Source of the DNA: Tranzscheliella williamsii
Lineage: Eukaryota; Basidiomycota; Ustilaginomycetes; Ustilaginales; Ustilaginaceae
Direction of reading: 5' to 3'
Assembly (NCBI GenBank): GCA_023212725.1
Contig: JALBYF010000050.1
Location: forward strand, 79,108 to 143,107
DNA: 64,000 bases
The first letter of the stretch is position 1. Each line of letters starts with the position of its first letter. The notes under the pieces were generated by a model. The model was not told the DNA's origin. It did no database searches and saw only the letters and a program-made list of their open reading frames with translations. This document shows positions 40,264-51,132 of the stretch, one piece after another. A program made the position numbers and the translations under genes.

Positions 40264-40448
40264 AGGAAAATCCACAGGATCACCTTTTTGCTCTTTTTTG
40301 GCGCTTGTCGGTGCAGCTGGAAAGGCTAGATGGGTGGGAGACAAGAGTCGCACGCGAGAGTGCTACGATGTCGTCAGGTTGATCCGGCCAGGCTTGAAGT
40401 ATTGTACATTGCAGTGCGGTGGTTGCGCAGAGTAGGGTAGGGGAAGGG

Positions 40449-41207
40449 TCAAATGCTGATCGAATTGATCTGCTTGCGTGATTGGGCGAGCAGGTCGGCC
40501 GTCTCTTGGTCGTGTGCCGGACCCGGCATATGCTCGTTGCTGAGCGAGGGAGGGTTGGGCACGAGCGGGATTGCGTCGCCAGAAGGGGCGTTGTTGGCGT
40601 CGAGGGATTCGCCGATGTCTTCTTCCTGCTCAACGGGCGGGGCTGCTGATGGTGGGACGGCGGGGAGTGGGGATGGCGGACTGGGCTTGGCTGCGTGGGG
40701 GCGCGCCGATGTAGCTTGCTGTTTCTGTGCGGCGCGCAGACGGAGGATGGCACGGCGGTCGAGGTCGATGGCCTTGGTCTGGACCTTCTTGATGGTGCCG
40801 CCGCAGTGGATGACACGGATGCGGAGGCTCGTGGCGGGCGTGTCACGGGGCCCGACCGCATCGCCATCGCGATACGGCGCCGGCTCGACCGAGCTTGAAA
40901 TGAGTGTCGCCGACGCCCACACCAGCCGCGCCGCCTCGCGTGTGCACCGCACGATCGCAGTTCCCGTGTGGCTGCTGTAATACTTGCACGTAAGCGCCCC
41001 GCCAAACGCACCCGCTGCCACATCGCCAAAGTTCTGCAGCAGCGACCCCCGCAGCAGACGTGTGATCAGCTGCGGCGACAATGCCTGCGCAGCCCCAGAC
41101 CCGGCCCCCCCTGCCTCCGCCCCATCGCGCGAGCGCCCCAGTGCAGATCCTGCCAGCGGCCGGTCATCTACAGCCAGCAGCAGCCACCGCGTCTTGAAGC
41201 GCACCAT
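40449..41207 (-). CDS. POP5: Ribonuclease P/MRP subunit POP5
   Basis: The frame from MVRFKTRWLLLAVDD is 252 residues; this MVRFK start is the family hallmark, so I reject an ATG 13 codons upstream. Conserved blocks are NFGDVAAGAFGGALTCKYYSSHTGTAIVRC, WASATLISS and VIHCGGTIKKVQTKAIDLDRRAIL, matching the Rpp14/Pop5 fold. POP5 is a protein subunit of RNase P and RNase MRP, which process tRNA 5' ends and rRNA in the nucleus. Residues from ~165 to the end are a Pro/Ala/Gln-rich acidic tail (EQEEDIGESLDANN), absent from short yeast homologues. It is divergent to the RBR ligase gene with 471 bases between starts; a tRNA-Asp lies 185 bases beyond its stop. Confidence 0.9.
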   Translation of the reverse strand: MVRFKTRWLLLAVDDRPLAGSALGRSRDGAEAGGAGSGAAQALSPQLITRLLRGSLLQNFGDVAAGAFGGALTCKYYSSHTGTAIVRCTREAARLVWASATLISSSVEPAPYRDGDAVGPRDTPATSLRIRVIHCGGTIKKVQTKAIDLDRRAILRLRAAQKQQATSARPHAAKPSPPSPLPAVPPSAAPPVEQEEDIGESLDANNAPSGDAIPLVPNPPSLSNEHMPGPAHDQETADLLAQSRKQINSISI

Positions 41208-41678
41208 TCCGCCCGTCACCGCTCCTGAGCCCACCGAACTGCTCAAGTGGCGGTACAGCGATACGTCAAGATCGCGACTGCGAACGTGGATGATGAAAGG
41301 ACGTAGAAGTAGGCCCGAATCATCATGCTGATTGAGACCTCACATGCCAAAAGAAGAACAGAAGCCTCCACTCCGAGTTCCATAAATCGCGAATTTCACA
41401 GTTTTACGTTTTTACGGACGGGGATGTGTTAGCCTTCCGAGATTTGTGATCCAAGCAAGTAACTTAGTGGTGCGGATCTAATACAGTAGCCGCTGGTGAG
41501 CAGATGGCTGAGTTGCGTGTTGAGTGGCAACCATCTTCGCGCTCTCTTCCCTCCTCGTGCACCCCTCTTCACCGCTCACATGCTAGTTCTTCTTTAGCCA
41601 TCGCTACCGGCCAATGTGGCAAACACATAGACTGTCCTGCCCGGTCCTCAGCGATCCCGGCTATCAATAACATCAAAG

Positions 41679-43670
41679 ATGGACAGCGACGCCCTGATCC
41701 AGGAGTGTCGCGAGAGACAGTGCGACGAGATCATTGCTCTACAGTCCATCTATGCCTCGTCAGACATCCATGCGCGGGACACCGCGGCCAGCAACGACGC
41801 AAAAGTAGCGCGAGACCCTCCACAGAACGAACCGCACGTCAAGGTCTTGCATAGCGAGGGCGATCCAGTGCTAAAGCTGCGATTGCCTGTGACGTTGCCG
41901 CAACCTACCCGCGTCGTCGTCAAGAGCTTCTTCGCGCAGCCAAAACAAGTTCAAGCTACTCCTGTAGCACCCAGCGCCGCGAAGGGCGGAATTGTGTCGT
42001 CGAGACAGACGGTTGAAGGTCAACTCCGCGCCAATGCCAACTCGTTTCGGCCTAAGCGGACCCCCACCACTGGCCAAGGCAGGCAAAACAACAACGTGCT
42101 TCGGCCGGTTGCAAAGCTGTCCGTCAGCCGCGATGAGAGGCAGACGGACGCATTGGATCAAGACTCCCGGTTAGTGAGCGGTGACATGCCGACAGCGTAT
42201 CGGACGCAGATAACGCAGCTCGCGGCGATCGCTCACCTCCCACCCATTCACCTGCGCGTTCGTCTTCCGGCAACCTATCCTGCGCAGCATCCGCCGAGCA
42301 TTGAAGGGATCAATGCACCATGGCTCTTATCTTCGGACGAATCTGCAACGGCTTGGATCCGAGAGCAGCTCTTGCAACAAGCTCAACAGCTTCAAGGTCT
42401 CGAGGTGTTGTGGGCTTGGGCAGACTGGCTCTCTGAAGGCATGTGGCGCGAGATTCTCTCAACGTCCGCTATGCCCTTGTCGCCTTTAGGATCTACGACA
42501 CCATTTGTGGGTCCTTTAGATACCGCCGAGGTCGGCTCTGGGTCCTTTCTCGCTTTCCAAGAAGCTCTCGCCCTTGGCGCTACCGAATCCCGTCTAGCTT
42601 TTCAGCTGAGCTCCCACTCCCGGCTATGCACGCGTACGACGTTCGATTCCTCTTCCTTCGATTGTGGTATCTGCCTCGAGACCAGGAAGGGGAAGGCGTG
42701 CATCGAGCTGAGCGGATGCGGCCACGTATTTTGCTTCGACTGCCTAGCAAGATATCTATCAAGCCTGGTTGTCGAAGGCTTCCACCGGCAAGCTAGGCGT
42801 TGCCCTGACCCTGACTGCGTGCGCCTATGGGGTGAAAGGGAGAAAAGGGGTGAAGTGGATCAGGAGGGTAATCTGACTGCTTCCAAGCGCTCGATTGGTG
42901 CGCCCAAGTCGCCCGATGCTCTTGCTCCTCATCTGAGGGTCGATCATTGTGACCCCTCACAAGCATCTTCTCCCGTTCGCGGATTGATTGCCCGGGCCGA
43001 GTTGCAGTCGATCCTTACCACGGCCCAGCTGCGACGCCTAGACGCGCTCATAATCAAGGCCAAAATGGAAGCCGATCCCTCGGTCTCGTACTGTCCGCGT
43101 GCGGATTGCCAGACTCCGGTCGTCCGGTCCCTTTCGGACGAAGGGTCCGGGCACTGGGAGAGGTTTCGAGAGTGTCAAGCCTGCGGCTTCGCCTTCTGTG
43201 CCTGGTGCTCGCGGTCGTGGCATGGGCCGACAGCCTGCCCGATCTCATTCCAGACCGGCATCATACAGCAGTATCTCTCCCTCGAACCGGGCTCGCCGGC
43301 CCACATCCAGCTGCAGACCAAGTTCGGCAGGAAGACGCTGGAGTCAATGGTGCAGAGGTACCGGGAGGAGCAACAGACCAAGGAGTGGCTGCAGGAGTAC
43401 ACCACCCCCTGTCCCACCTGCGGAATCTCCATCGAAAAGTCGTACGGCTGTAACCACATGACGTGCAAGTCGTGCATGACGCACTACTGCTACCTTTGTG
43501 GCAAGACTATCTCGGCCACCAATCCTTATCTGCATTTCAACTCACCGGGATACGAATGCTACCACCGGCTCTTTGACGGTCTCCTGGGCCACCAAGAAGC
43601 TGCGGCTCAGGATGCCTTCATCGGCCCTGAAGGCGCCGACGAGATGATCCCATGGGATGCACTTGTATGA
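41679..43670 (+). CDS. RBR-type E3 ubiquitin ligase (RNF14/Itt1-like)
   Basis: Intronless, 663 residues. The N-terminus is an RWD domain: CDEIIALQSIYAS and, after a polar insert, HLRVRLPATYPAQHPPSIEG. RING1 begins at ~327 with CGICLETRKGK...CGHVFCFDCLARYL. The in-between-RING part has YCPRADCQTPVV...CQACGFAFCAWC. RING2 at ~577 reads CPTCGISIEKSYGCNHMTC, whose CNHMTC part contains the catalytic-Cys position of RBR ligases, followed by HYCYLCGK. The order RWD-RING1-IBR-RING2 is that of RNF14 and yeast Itt1, which act in translation-linked ubiquitination. The function here is by homology. A ~60-residue insert (residues ~400-450) splits RING1 from IBR. Confidence 0.9.
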   Translation: MDSDALIQECRERQCDEIIALQSIYASSDIHARDTAASNDAKVARDPPQNEPHVKVLHSEGDPVLKLRLPVTLPQPTRVVVKSFFAQPKQVQATPVAPSAAKGGIVSSRQTVEGQLRANANSFRPKRTPTTGQGRQNNNVLRPVAKLSVSRDERQTDALDQDSRLVSGDMPTAYRTQITQLAAIAHLPPIHLRVRLPATYPAQHPPSIEGINAPWLLSSDESATAWIREQLLQQAQQLQGLEVLWAWADWLSEGMWREILSTSAMPLSPLGSTTPFVGPLDTAEVGSGSFLAFQEALALGATESRLAFQLSSHSRLCTRTTFDSSSFDCGICLETRKGKACIELSGCGHVFCFDCLARYLSSLVVEGFHRQARRCPDPDCVRLWGEREKRGEVDQEGNLTASKRSIGAPKSPDALAPHLRVDHCDPSQASSPVRGLIARAELQSILTTAQLRRLDALIIKAKMEADPSVSYCPRADCQTPVVRSLSDEGSGHWERFRECQACGFAFCAWCSRSWHGPTACPISFQTGIIQQYLSLEPGSPAHIQLQTKFGRKTLESMVQRYREEQQTKEWLQEYTTPCPTCGISIEKSYGCNHMTCKSCMTHYCYLCGKTISATNPYLHFNSPGYECYHRLFDGLLGHQEAAAQDAFIGPEGADEMIPWDALV

Positions 43671-43890
43671 GCGCAGACCAGCCTATTCATCCCACATTAC
43701 CCTGACCGCCTACTACGGGAATTGTACAGCATCAGCATAGCATACGACACAGCAAGGCCATCGTGTTACCACAGACCACACCGTGAAACAGCGCAGTTAG
43801 TAGTAGCGGCTCGTTGGTTCTAGTGTCGAGCGAACGAAGCAAATTCGAAGGCTACATGATATCAGTTCCTTATCCAACTAACATATCAAA

Positions 43891-44002
43891 TCCGAATTAG
43901 TTTAGTGGCTATGACGGCGCCTTGTCATCTTCAGGATGCACAAATATGTTCTCCGCCAGATAAACAACGGCGCAGACCCGGGTTCAATTCCCGGATTTGG
44001 AG
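43891..44002 (+). tRNA. tRNA-Asp(GTC), 40-nt intron
   Basis: Same mature sequence as the 40167 copy except one base that turns the fourth acceptor pair into G-U (ATTTGGA). Anticodon GTC is at 43924-43926. The intron, 43928-43967, is longer than in the other copies; its GATG-C-ACAA can pair with TTGTCATC across the anticodon, giving an extended hairpin with one bulged C. T4 terminator directly at 44003-44006. Confidence 0.9.
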
Positions 44003-44408
44003 TTTTGCCACCGCACTTTTTTGCTTCGTTTATTTTGCTCTTAGCTGCTGGTTTCCTGCGACGACTGTTGTCCAGCCAGATCCTTTTGGTGTGTTTTCTG
44101 GGGCAGCGGTGCCTTGTGCTGAACGGAGCAGGAATGCCACGTGCCGTGCTCTGTATGACAGCCTCGGGAATGAAGTTCTGAGTGTGGGTGGAGTTGATTG
44201 TGACGTGCAGACCCAACAATCGAGGCAAAAACACGCAAAATCCTGCACAAAAAACAAGTCACATCTTTATCCATTCCCACAAGTCTCACTAGACGATGTG
44301 CTCACATCCCCGGTCAGACAAGCTGCGACATGGCTGTAGTAACCCTCTGATCGTGGAAGAGCGGTACCATTTGTGCGACAAAGGAACAAAAAAGCAGATC
44401 GATGCTAC

Positions 44409-44505
44409 CTCCGAATCCGGGAATTGAACCCGGGTCTGCGCCGTTTCCTGCGCGGAGAACACTGTCATTGACAAGGCGCCGTCATAGCCACTAAACTAAT
44501 TCGGA
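44409..44505 (-). tRNA. tRNA-Asp(GTC), 25-nt intron
   Basis: Complement strand, facing the 43891 copy across 406 bases. Mature sequence is identical to the 40167 copy. The intron is 25 nt, differing at a few bases (TGTTCTCCGCGCAGGAAA at its 3' part). T6 terminator on the complement at 44388-44393. Confidence 0.93.
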
Positions 44506-45308
44506 CGCGTTATACCTGAGTAGGTAAAAGAAGCATATACATACGGACGTAAGTACACATGCGATTGTTTTGTGCACAGTATGTTGCGGCCATCGGAGCG
44601 GGAAAAACAATATGACATTGTCAAGGTCGCCTGCCACCGCCATGCGCAACGAGGGAAGCACATTGCGGTGTCGCGCTCCCGCTTTTTTTAGCACTGAATG
44701 ATGACGGAGCTGGCCGCGGGAGATCCTGCAGCTACGGCTACAGAAGTAGGCGTACGATGACATCCACTGAATTTGGATGGCAAGACACGAAGTGGAGCGC
44801 AATTCGACCTAGACTGTTGCCTCGGTCGGAAGCGTTGTGCGGTCTCGCTGCATGTGAGAACTGCGCATTTCCGTCATCAAGGCTGACGCCAACCTTTTTG
44901 CGCTCCAATTTGTGGATCTCCTCGTGTCTTTGCAGCTCCGGATGTCGGGCGGTTAGCTTGCCACAACTGCGCGTCGCATCCCTTCTTCTACCTCCTCGAT
45001 CTCAAATCCACCCTACCTGCTCCGCTTCGTGGCCCTGCTCTGTCAAGTGGCCTGCTTGGCAACATCCATCCGCCTTTGTTCGGGCCCGGTATTGTCGCGT
45101 ATCCGACACACAGTGATAGCTTTCACGTACTATTGAGAACAGCGCTCCTCTTCCAGGCGCCTTCGTGCTCCGACTCTTTCCACGCAGGGTTCAGCTAGCG
45201 TCACGCTGTGGCACCCTTGGCTTATCTCTACTTGGACGACTCCGCGTCTCGCACATACATCTACCCGTGCTCGAACCTTAAACTAGCTCTCGGAGCTGCA
45301 GGTACGTC
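44506..45308. other. Upstream region of sterol glucosyltransferase gene
   Basis: About 800 bases with no gene I can support; pyrimidine-rich near 45000-45180, as expected for a 5' leader. One ORF (44757-45116) has no family features. The 44003-44408 gap between the two facing tRNA genes likewise holds nothing recognisable. Confidence 0.5.
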
Positions 45309-48300
45309 ATGGCGGGTCTCCGGCCGCTCTTCGGCATCCGCGCTAGTGTCAACGACGTCCACGACAGTTTTGGCGAAACCATCAATCGCGTCAAGACCAG
45401 CGAAAGCCAGGGCACTCCATCGAAAGAGCAGCAGTCAGACAAAAGCTTCTTCCCAACTGCGACCTCTGGCAGCACAAGTCCACCACTGTTTGCTTCTAGT
45501 CAGGGAGACAATCTGCCTGCACCTTCCGTGGCTTCCTCGCTTCGTGCGCGCCAGGAGATCGACGACCATCATGGCCAAGATCACTCCCTTGGTGGTCTTC
45601 TAAAAGGAGCTGCTCTGGCCGCTCCGAAAAACCGCCAATCGCACCCTGAGGATCACGATGAAACCGGTGACGAAGCCTCGGAGGAGGAAGAGGGCTCGGT
45701 AAAAAGCCAGAGCCGAAGTGAAAGTGCTGCTCGTTCTGCCAGTGCAACGCAGCAAGTGCAGAGAGAGAATGAAGCATGGAACAGGGCATCAGACGAAGCC
45801 GACAAAGCGGATGAGCGAGAATCCAACCGGAAACGCAGTCGCTTTGGCAAGGCGCTCAAACAGGTGGATGCCAAGATTCGGTCGACGCTTAGGGTCAATC
45901 CGCCTCCCACCGCCGAGGAGAGGAAGAGCCCCTACATGTTCGGCACAGACGAGCACCTCGGCAGTCATGCTAGCTTGGGCGCTGCGGAGCTTCTCCAAGA
46001 TGCCAGCCTCCACCAGATGGAAGCCTTACTGCATGATGATCCCGATGACCACAATGATGACGACGATGACACCGACGACACCGATGACGATACCCAAGTC
46101 GGCGACCATCAAGCTGATCATTACGCTGATCATCACGCTGAAAAAGCCGGCGTCGCCATTAAAACAGAAGAAGATCTGGCAGCACACGTAACAAAAGACA
46201 AAGCCCTGCTTGACGAGAATCAACAGGCGGCTGAACACCAACGGCCTGGTTCTGGACATGTCAAGGCGGGCGACAACGTGAAAGTGGCTTCCACTTCCAC
46301 CGCCCAACTGTCGTCCGAACAGAAGCTCGATGCCTTGATCGAAGAATTCGGCGACTGCCCTTCCTTGTCCCATCCGGACATCCCCGAAAAGATACTGGCT
46401 GACATACCAGGGGTTTTGATCAAGACTGTCCTCATCAAAGGCACCCTTCTCCTTACGTCTCGTCGCCTGTGCTTTCTGGCGTTTATCCCAAAGGCCAAGA
46501 ACAGCCAGTTTGAAAAGGAGCCAGCTGCGACCAACAACGGTGTTCAAGCTCCAGCCGACCCCAACGTGCTGAATCCGATTCTCAAATCAGGCCCCGCCGT
46601 GCTCCATCGGCCCGGAAAGATGCGGCCAAAGCGCAGAGTCTGGCTGGAGCTCCGCAAGAATTCCCTTACCACCTTTGCTGCCAGCAACAACCTTTACAAG
46701 CCCATCGGTTCCATCCGGCTTGTGAGTATTGACAGTATCCTGCCCACGGACTGGTCACAGCCGCATGTGATCCGTCTCGTAGAGGGCTCCAAGTATAGCT
46801 CTATCGAATTCAAGACCGAGGAGGCCGCTCTCGACTGGCGCAGAGAGCTAGAGGGCGCTGCCTTCCATGCTCGCAACATGAGCGAGAAGGTTCGGATCAG
46901 TCTCCCTCTGGAGCGCATCGTCAGCATGGATTCCAGCGTTTTCATGCAAGTGGCCAAAGTGTTCCATGTCGACGTCCTTCATAGTAGTTATAATGCAGCT
47001 GCTGCCGAACAAGAGAAACGGCATGAGCTGGAGAACAGCTGGTCGAGCAGCAATATGACAGTACAATGCCCCAAGAATCCAGACTATCGCTGCAATATCC
47101 TCAAGGTCGCCTTCGGTGTTACCGTCAGTCGTATCGCCTTCATCGATCTCCTCCGAGAAGCCCTCACCTTCCCACAGCATACTCGTCACAATATCGGAGA
47201 TCACGAACTCTTGCGCAGGGTTCCCGAACCCCTGCTGGATATAGAGGAGGACGCCGACCATGCAGAGTCGCAGAACAGCTCGAACGACACCGACGAGACC
47301 TCTACCTCGCTTGCGAGTAAATTTTGTCATGCGTTTGGCCTACCGACAAAGCCAGAGGAACTCAAAATCATCAAGGCCGAGCTCGTCCGCACCATGCCGA
47401 CGCATGGCACCATGGCTATCGGCCTCGATTATCTTCTTTTCTGGAGGAGGGCTGTAGGGCGAGACCTGAAGATCAAAGTGCCGCTTAACGACGTACAGGG
47501 AGCTGATGTCCGCCGAGCTTTGCTCTGGCATCACCACGGCCTGGTTGTCCACATCACAGCTCATCCTGACATGCATTTCGACTTCCACTCGTCCGACAAC
47601 CGTGACATGGTCCTTACCACACTGAAGCGCATTGTCCAAGCCAAACGTCAGCACAAAGGCGAAAGTGACCAAGGCAACACGGTGGGCGGACGTAGCAGCG
47701 CAGACAGTCATACTACCAAAGCCGATGACGAAGCGCAGGCGAGGACCGGTGCCGACGCACTGCTTGAAAACGTGGACAAGGACGTGCCGGTGTTTGAGGC
47801 AAATTCTATCAACATGCTGCCCAAAGTGGTCAATCTTCCGCCCTCTCTTCAGAGAGATTCTGTTCGGTTGCAGCCCATGCGCATCTACTGCCTCACTATT
47901 GGCTCGCGGGGCGACGTCCAGCCGTATATTGCGCTTTGCAAGGTATTAAAGCAACACGGTCATACGGCCGTCATCGTTTCCCACCCCGAATACCGATCGT
48001 GGGTCGAAGGGCATGGCATCGAGTATCGCGGTGTTGGAGGAGATCCTGCTGCCCTGATGAAACTCAGTGTGGAGCATCGTATCTTCTCGCCTGCGTTCTT
48101 CCGGGAGAGCATTGGCAAGTTCCGTGTTTGGCTTGACGAGCTGCTTCGAGAGTGCTGGGAGGAGTGCCAAGGTGCCGACCTGCTGATCGAGAGTCCTTCC
48201 ACTATGGCCGGCATTCACGTTGCCGAGGGCCTTGGGATCCCCTATTTCCGCGCCTTCACCATGCCATGGACCAAAACGTCGGCGTATCCGCAGGCTTTCA

Positions 48301-49949
48301 GCGTCCCCTCGATCGACATGGGCCCCTCGTATAACTCATCCAGCTACGTTCTCTTTGATCAGATCATGTGGGTTGCCACCAGCGGTCAGATTAATCGCTG
48401 GCGGAAACACATGGTAGGGATTGGACCCACGGATCTTGCCAAGCTGGACACGGAGTCCATTCCGTTCATCTACAATTTCTCTCCTGCCGTTGTTCCTGTG
48501 CCGAACGACTGGGGCGACAGGGTGAATGTATCCGGCTACTGGTTCTTGGACAATCCCGAGTCGAATTGGGAACCGCCCAAGGAGGTCGAGGCGTTCTTGG
48601 CCAAGGCGAAGGAAGACGGGAAGAAGATCGCGTATATCGGCTTCGGCTCGATCACAATTGACAATGCAGAGGAGGTGTCGGAGAACATTATGCAAGCTGT
48701 CAAGCAGGCGGATGTGCGTGCGATCGTTGCAAAAGGCTGGAGCGGGCGGGGCGAGCAAAGCAAGAAGAAGAAGAAGGCGCCCAAGCGGCAGGCGTCGTCG
48801 CAGTCGGCCTCGCTTGCGCACGAAGAGCACGAGCAGAACGGTACAGGTGCGGACGAAGAGAGCGACAAGCACGCCTTACCCGACCATGTGTTTGTGGTCG
48901 ATTCGATTCCCCACGACTGGCTCTTTCCTCAGATCGATATCGCCATGCATCACGGAGGAGCTGGAACTACCGGCGCATCTCTGCGAGCAGGCCTGGTGAC
49001 GCTGATCAAGTCCTTCTTTGGCGACCAGTTTTTCTGGGCGTTGCGAGTACAGAAGCTCGGTGCAGGCGCGCGAGTCAACAGTCTCAACACCAACGATCTC
49101 GCCGATGCGCTGCACAGTGCCGCTCGAGACCGGGTCATGGTGGAAAAGGCGCAGGGCGTGGGGCAAAAGATTCGTTCGGAAGACGGCGTGAACACGGCAA
49201 TCCAGTTTTTGTATCACAACATTAGCTTGGCGAAACGTAGAGCGCAGCGGCGCAACGACAGGGAAGCGGCCTTGTCTTTGCCTGCCGGTACGCCGCTTGG
49301 GTCCAGTTCGACCTTCCATTTATCGCGCTTCACAGGACACGGGCGGACCCACAGCAATACGAGTAACATGTCGGTGGAAGAAGGATCGAAAGGCGAGGGT
49401 GACGTCGCGGGACAGCACCGTTATTCACGTTCGAGTACGCTGCCAAATCAAGCTCCGGATAAGACCAGCCAAGAGTCGGTAATCCGATCGCACACGGTCA
49501 CTGATTCGACGGGAGCGAGGGACGCGCAAGAGGCGGAGAAGCGGTCGTCCACCTCGAGCTTCATGTCGTCCTTGACGTCGCTGCCATTGCTGCCATCGCT
49601 GCCGTCTCTGCAAACGTCGAACCTGGCGTCGACTTTCAAGGAAATTGTCACGCTGCACACGAATTTATCGGACACGACGGCGGACGGCGAGGAGATCGTG
49701 ACATCTCCTTCTTCTCCGCCAGAAACAGCGGCAAGCGGGCCGCCTATCTCCAAAGACACGCCAGAGACGGAAGAACAGAAAATGGCGCGGCTGAAAGGTT
49801 ACAAGAATGCCAAAGCCGAGGATATTCGGCGACGCAAACTGCTGGAAGAAAGGCTCGCTCGAGAAAAAGCAGAAAAACAAAAGAAGGAAGACGCGATAGA
49901 GGAAAACGCTGCGGAAGAGCAGGAACAACTGGGTTCCTCGCAGTCATAA
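45309..49949 (+). CDS. ATG26: UDP-glucose:sterol 3-beta-glucosyltransferase (Atg26/UGT51)
   Basis: Intronless, 1546 residues. Order: a disordered acidic N-terminus with an Asp/His-rich stretch at ~240-280; a GRAM domain (~337-395, GVLIKTVLIKGTLLLTSRRL); a PH domain (~422-520, RRVWLELRKNSLTTF); a second GRAM-like domain (~665-780); the GT1 N-domain starting MRIYCLTIGSRGDVQPY at ~856; and the C-domain with PHDWLFPQIDIAMHHGGAGTTG near 1213, the UDP-sugar site, followed by FFGDQFFWALRV. It glucosylates ergosterol at membranes; in some fungi Atg26 is needed for pexophagy. A Lys/Ser/Glu-rich insert (KKKKKAPKRQASS) lies in the C-domain between AKGWSGRG and HVFVVDS. The C-terminal ~80 residues form a Lys/Glu-rich helix. 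Confidence 0.94.
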   Translation: MAGLRPLFGIRASVNDVHDSFGETINRVKTSESQGTPSKEQQSDKSFFPTATSGSTSPPLFASSQGDNLPAPSVASSLRARQEIDDHHGQDHSLGGLLKGAALAAPKNRQSHPEDHDETGDEASEEEEGSVKSQSRSESAARSASATQQVQRENEAWNRASDEADKADERESNRKRSRFGKALKQVDAKIRSTLRVNPPPTAEERKSPYMFGTDEHLGSHASLGAAELLQDASLHQMEALLHDDPDDHNDDDDDTDDTDDDTQVGDHQADHYADHHAEKAGVAIKTEEDLAAHVTKDKALLDENQQAAEHQRPGSGHVKAGDNVKVASTSTAQLSSEQKLDALIEEFGDCPSLSHPDIPEKILADIPGVLIKTVLIKGTLLLTSRRLCFLAFIPKAKNSQFEKEPAATNNGVQAPADPNVLNPILKSGPAVLHRPGKMRPKRRVWLELRKNSLTTFAASNNLYKPIGSIRLVSIDSILPTDWSQPHVIRLVEGSKYSSIEFKTEEAALDWRRELEGAAFHARNMSEKVRISLPLERIVSMDSSVFMQVAKVFHVDVLHSSYNAAAAEQEKRHELENSWSSSNMTVQCPKNPDYRCNILKVAFGVTVSRIAFIDLLREALTFPQHTRHNIGDHELLRRVPEPLLDIEEDADHAESQNSSNDTDETSTSLASKFCHAFGLPTKPEELKIIKAELVRTMPTHGTMAIGLDYLLFWRRAVGRDLKIKVPLNDVQGADVRRALLWHHHGLVVHITAHPDMHFDFHSSDNRDMVLTTLKRIVQAKRQHKGESDQGNTVGGRSSADSHTTKADDEAQARTGADALLENVDKDVPVFEANSINMLPKVVNLPPSLQRDSVRLQPMRIYCLTIGSRGDVQPYIALCKVLKQHGHTAVIVSHPEYRSWVEGHGIEYRGVGGDPAALMKLSVEHRIFSPAFFRESIGKFRVWLDELLRECWEECQGADLLIESPSTMAGIHVAEGLGIPYFRAFTMPWTKTSAYPQAFSVPSIDMGPSYNSSSYVLFDQIMWVATSGQINRWRKHMVGIGPTDLAKLDTESIPFIYNFSPAVVPVPNDWGDRVNVSGYWFLDNPESNWEPPKEVEAFLAKAKEDGKKIAYIGFGSITIDNAEEVSENIMQAVKQADVRAIVAKGWSGRGEQSKKKKKAPKRQASSQSASLAHEEHEQNGTGADEESDKHALPDHVFVVDSIPHDWLFPQIDIAMHHGGAGTTGASLRAGLVTLIKSFFGDQFFWALRVQKLGAGARVNSLNTNDLADALHSAARDRVMVEKAQGVGQKIRSEDGVNTAIQFLYHNISLAKRRAQRRNDREAALSLPAGTPLGSSSTFHLSRFTGHGRTHSNTSNMSVEEGSKGEGDVAGQHRYSRSSTLPNQAPDKTSQESVIRSHTVTDSTGARDAQEAEKRSSTSSFMSSLTSLPLLPSLPSLQTSNLASTFKEIVTLHTNLSDTTADGEEIVTSPSSPPETAASGPPISKDTPETEEQKMARLKGYKNAKAEDIRRRKLLEERLAREKAEKQKKEDAIEENAAEEQEQLGSSQS

Positions 49950-51132
49950 GGTACATACCACCGGAACCAAAAGAAGACACGACGGTGTAGTAGACAAGCA
50001 TGGAACCAGACCCTATAAGGCGCTATACCCGGAGGTTATCTTCGCAACCCATCTCACAGCCGTATTGAACAGACTTGCTTGTGACGAGTGAGATAGAGGC
50101 GCGTGGCCAGGCGCTAGTTCTGGGTGCGGTGCCAGCACGTGAATGCAAGATGCGGCCGCAGGCAAATTGAGCTGCTCGGAAGAGGGCAGGAAGACCTCGA
50201 ATGAGAGCGGTTTGCGAGCTATGGCTAGCGTGCACGTAGTGGCTCGGGTGGCATCGAGCGGGCCCCATGGTAGCCACTCACGAGACGGGGGGCATTAGGG
50301 GGCGGCGAGGAGCGGCGGGCGGTATGTGTGGTGCATGCGTCGATCGTAGTTGCTGGCTTTGAACCGAGGCTGGTAGCCGCGTCCTCTCACTCGCCTTTTC
50401 TCGAGCGAGACAATGCGCCCGAGACGCGTGAGGAAAACCTGCCAATGTTCAAGTCGCATTGTCGATCTATGCAAGGCCTTGCAGCGCGGAATACAGCTGG
50501 AGTGCCATCCCTCGGCTGCCGTTTCAACTCACCATCGCCTTGATTGAAATCATATATCATCGTGCAGCCACAAGCTAAAGCCTCTTGCGAAACAAATACA
50601 AACAACACGCACCACTCGCCGTCGTCATTCGTCCCCATGCCCGCTCATGCTGCACCAGTCCCGTGAAGCGTGTGTCTCACAAATCCGCTGCTCCATCGTC
50701 ATTCCTCTCTATTTCTGGCCGTTTTGTCTTTTCCCAAGGCGAGCCCTCGATGCTGCTCCTCGTCCCCTGCCTTTTCATCGTTTGCCCTCGCAATCACAAT
50801 TCATCGCAATCACAATCGCAATGCCACTACCGCTACGGCTCGCTTCTGAATTGCGTTTGCTTTTTGCATCAGGTCGATTGCAGTTGACCTCTGCCGTCTC
50901 TCCCGTCCCGCGCCCGCGCTTTCGTAAGTTTCGACAACGCGGTCGGACAAATACATCATCGATTGGCTGCAAACAGCGCGAGCGAGCCCACGTACCTTGA
51001 TAATAACGTAAGAATATAAGGCGCTCATGCGCAAGTCGCGTATCCGCCGCGCCCCTTTCTTCTCCATACCGTTCCGCTCTCCATCAGAACCTGTCTTGGT
51101 TCGAGCTGAGCCTGCATCTTCCTGTCGCCATC
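49950..51132. other. 1.2-kb intergenic region, no gene seen
   Basis: Lies between the sterol glucosyltransferase stop and the CSC1-like start. The last ~500 bases are pyrimidine-rich leader-like sequence. ORFs up to 117 codons lack family features or good start contexts. Confidence 0.5.
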
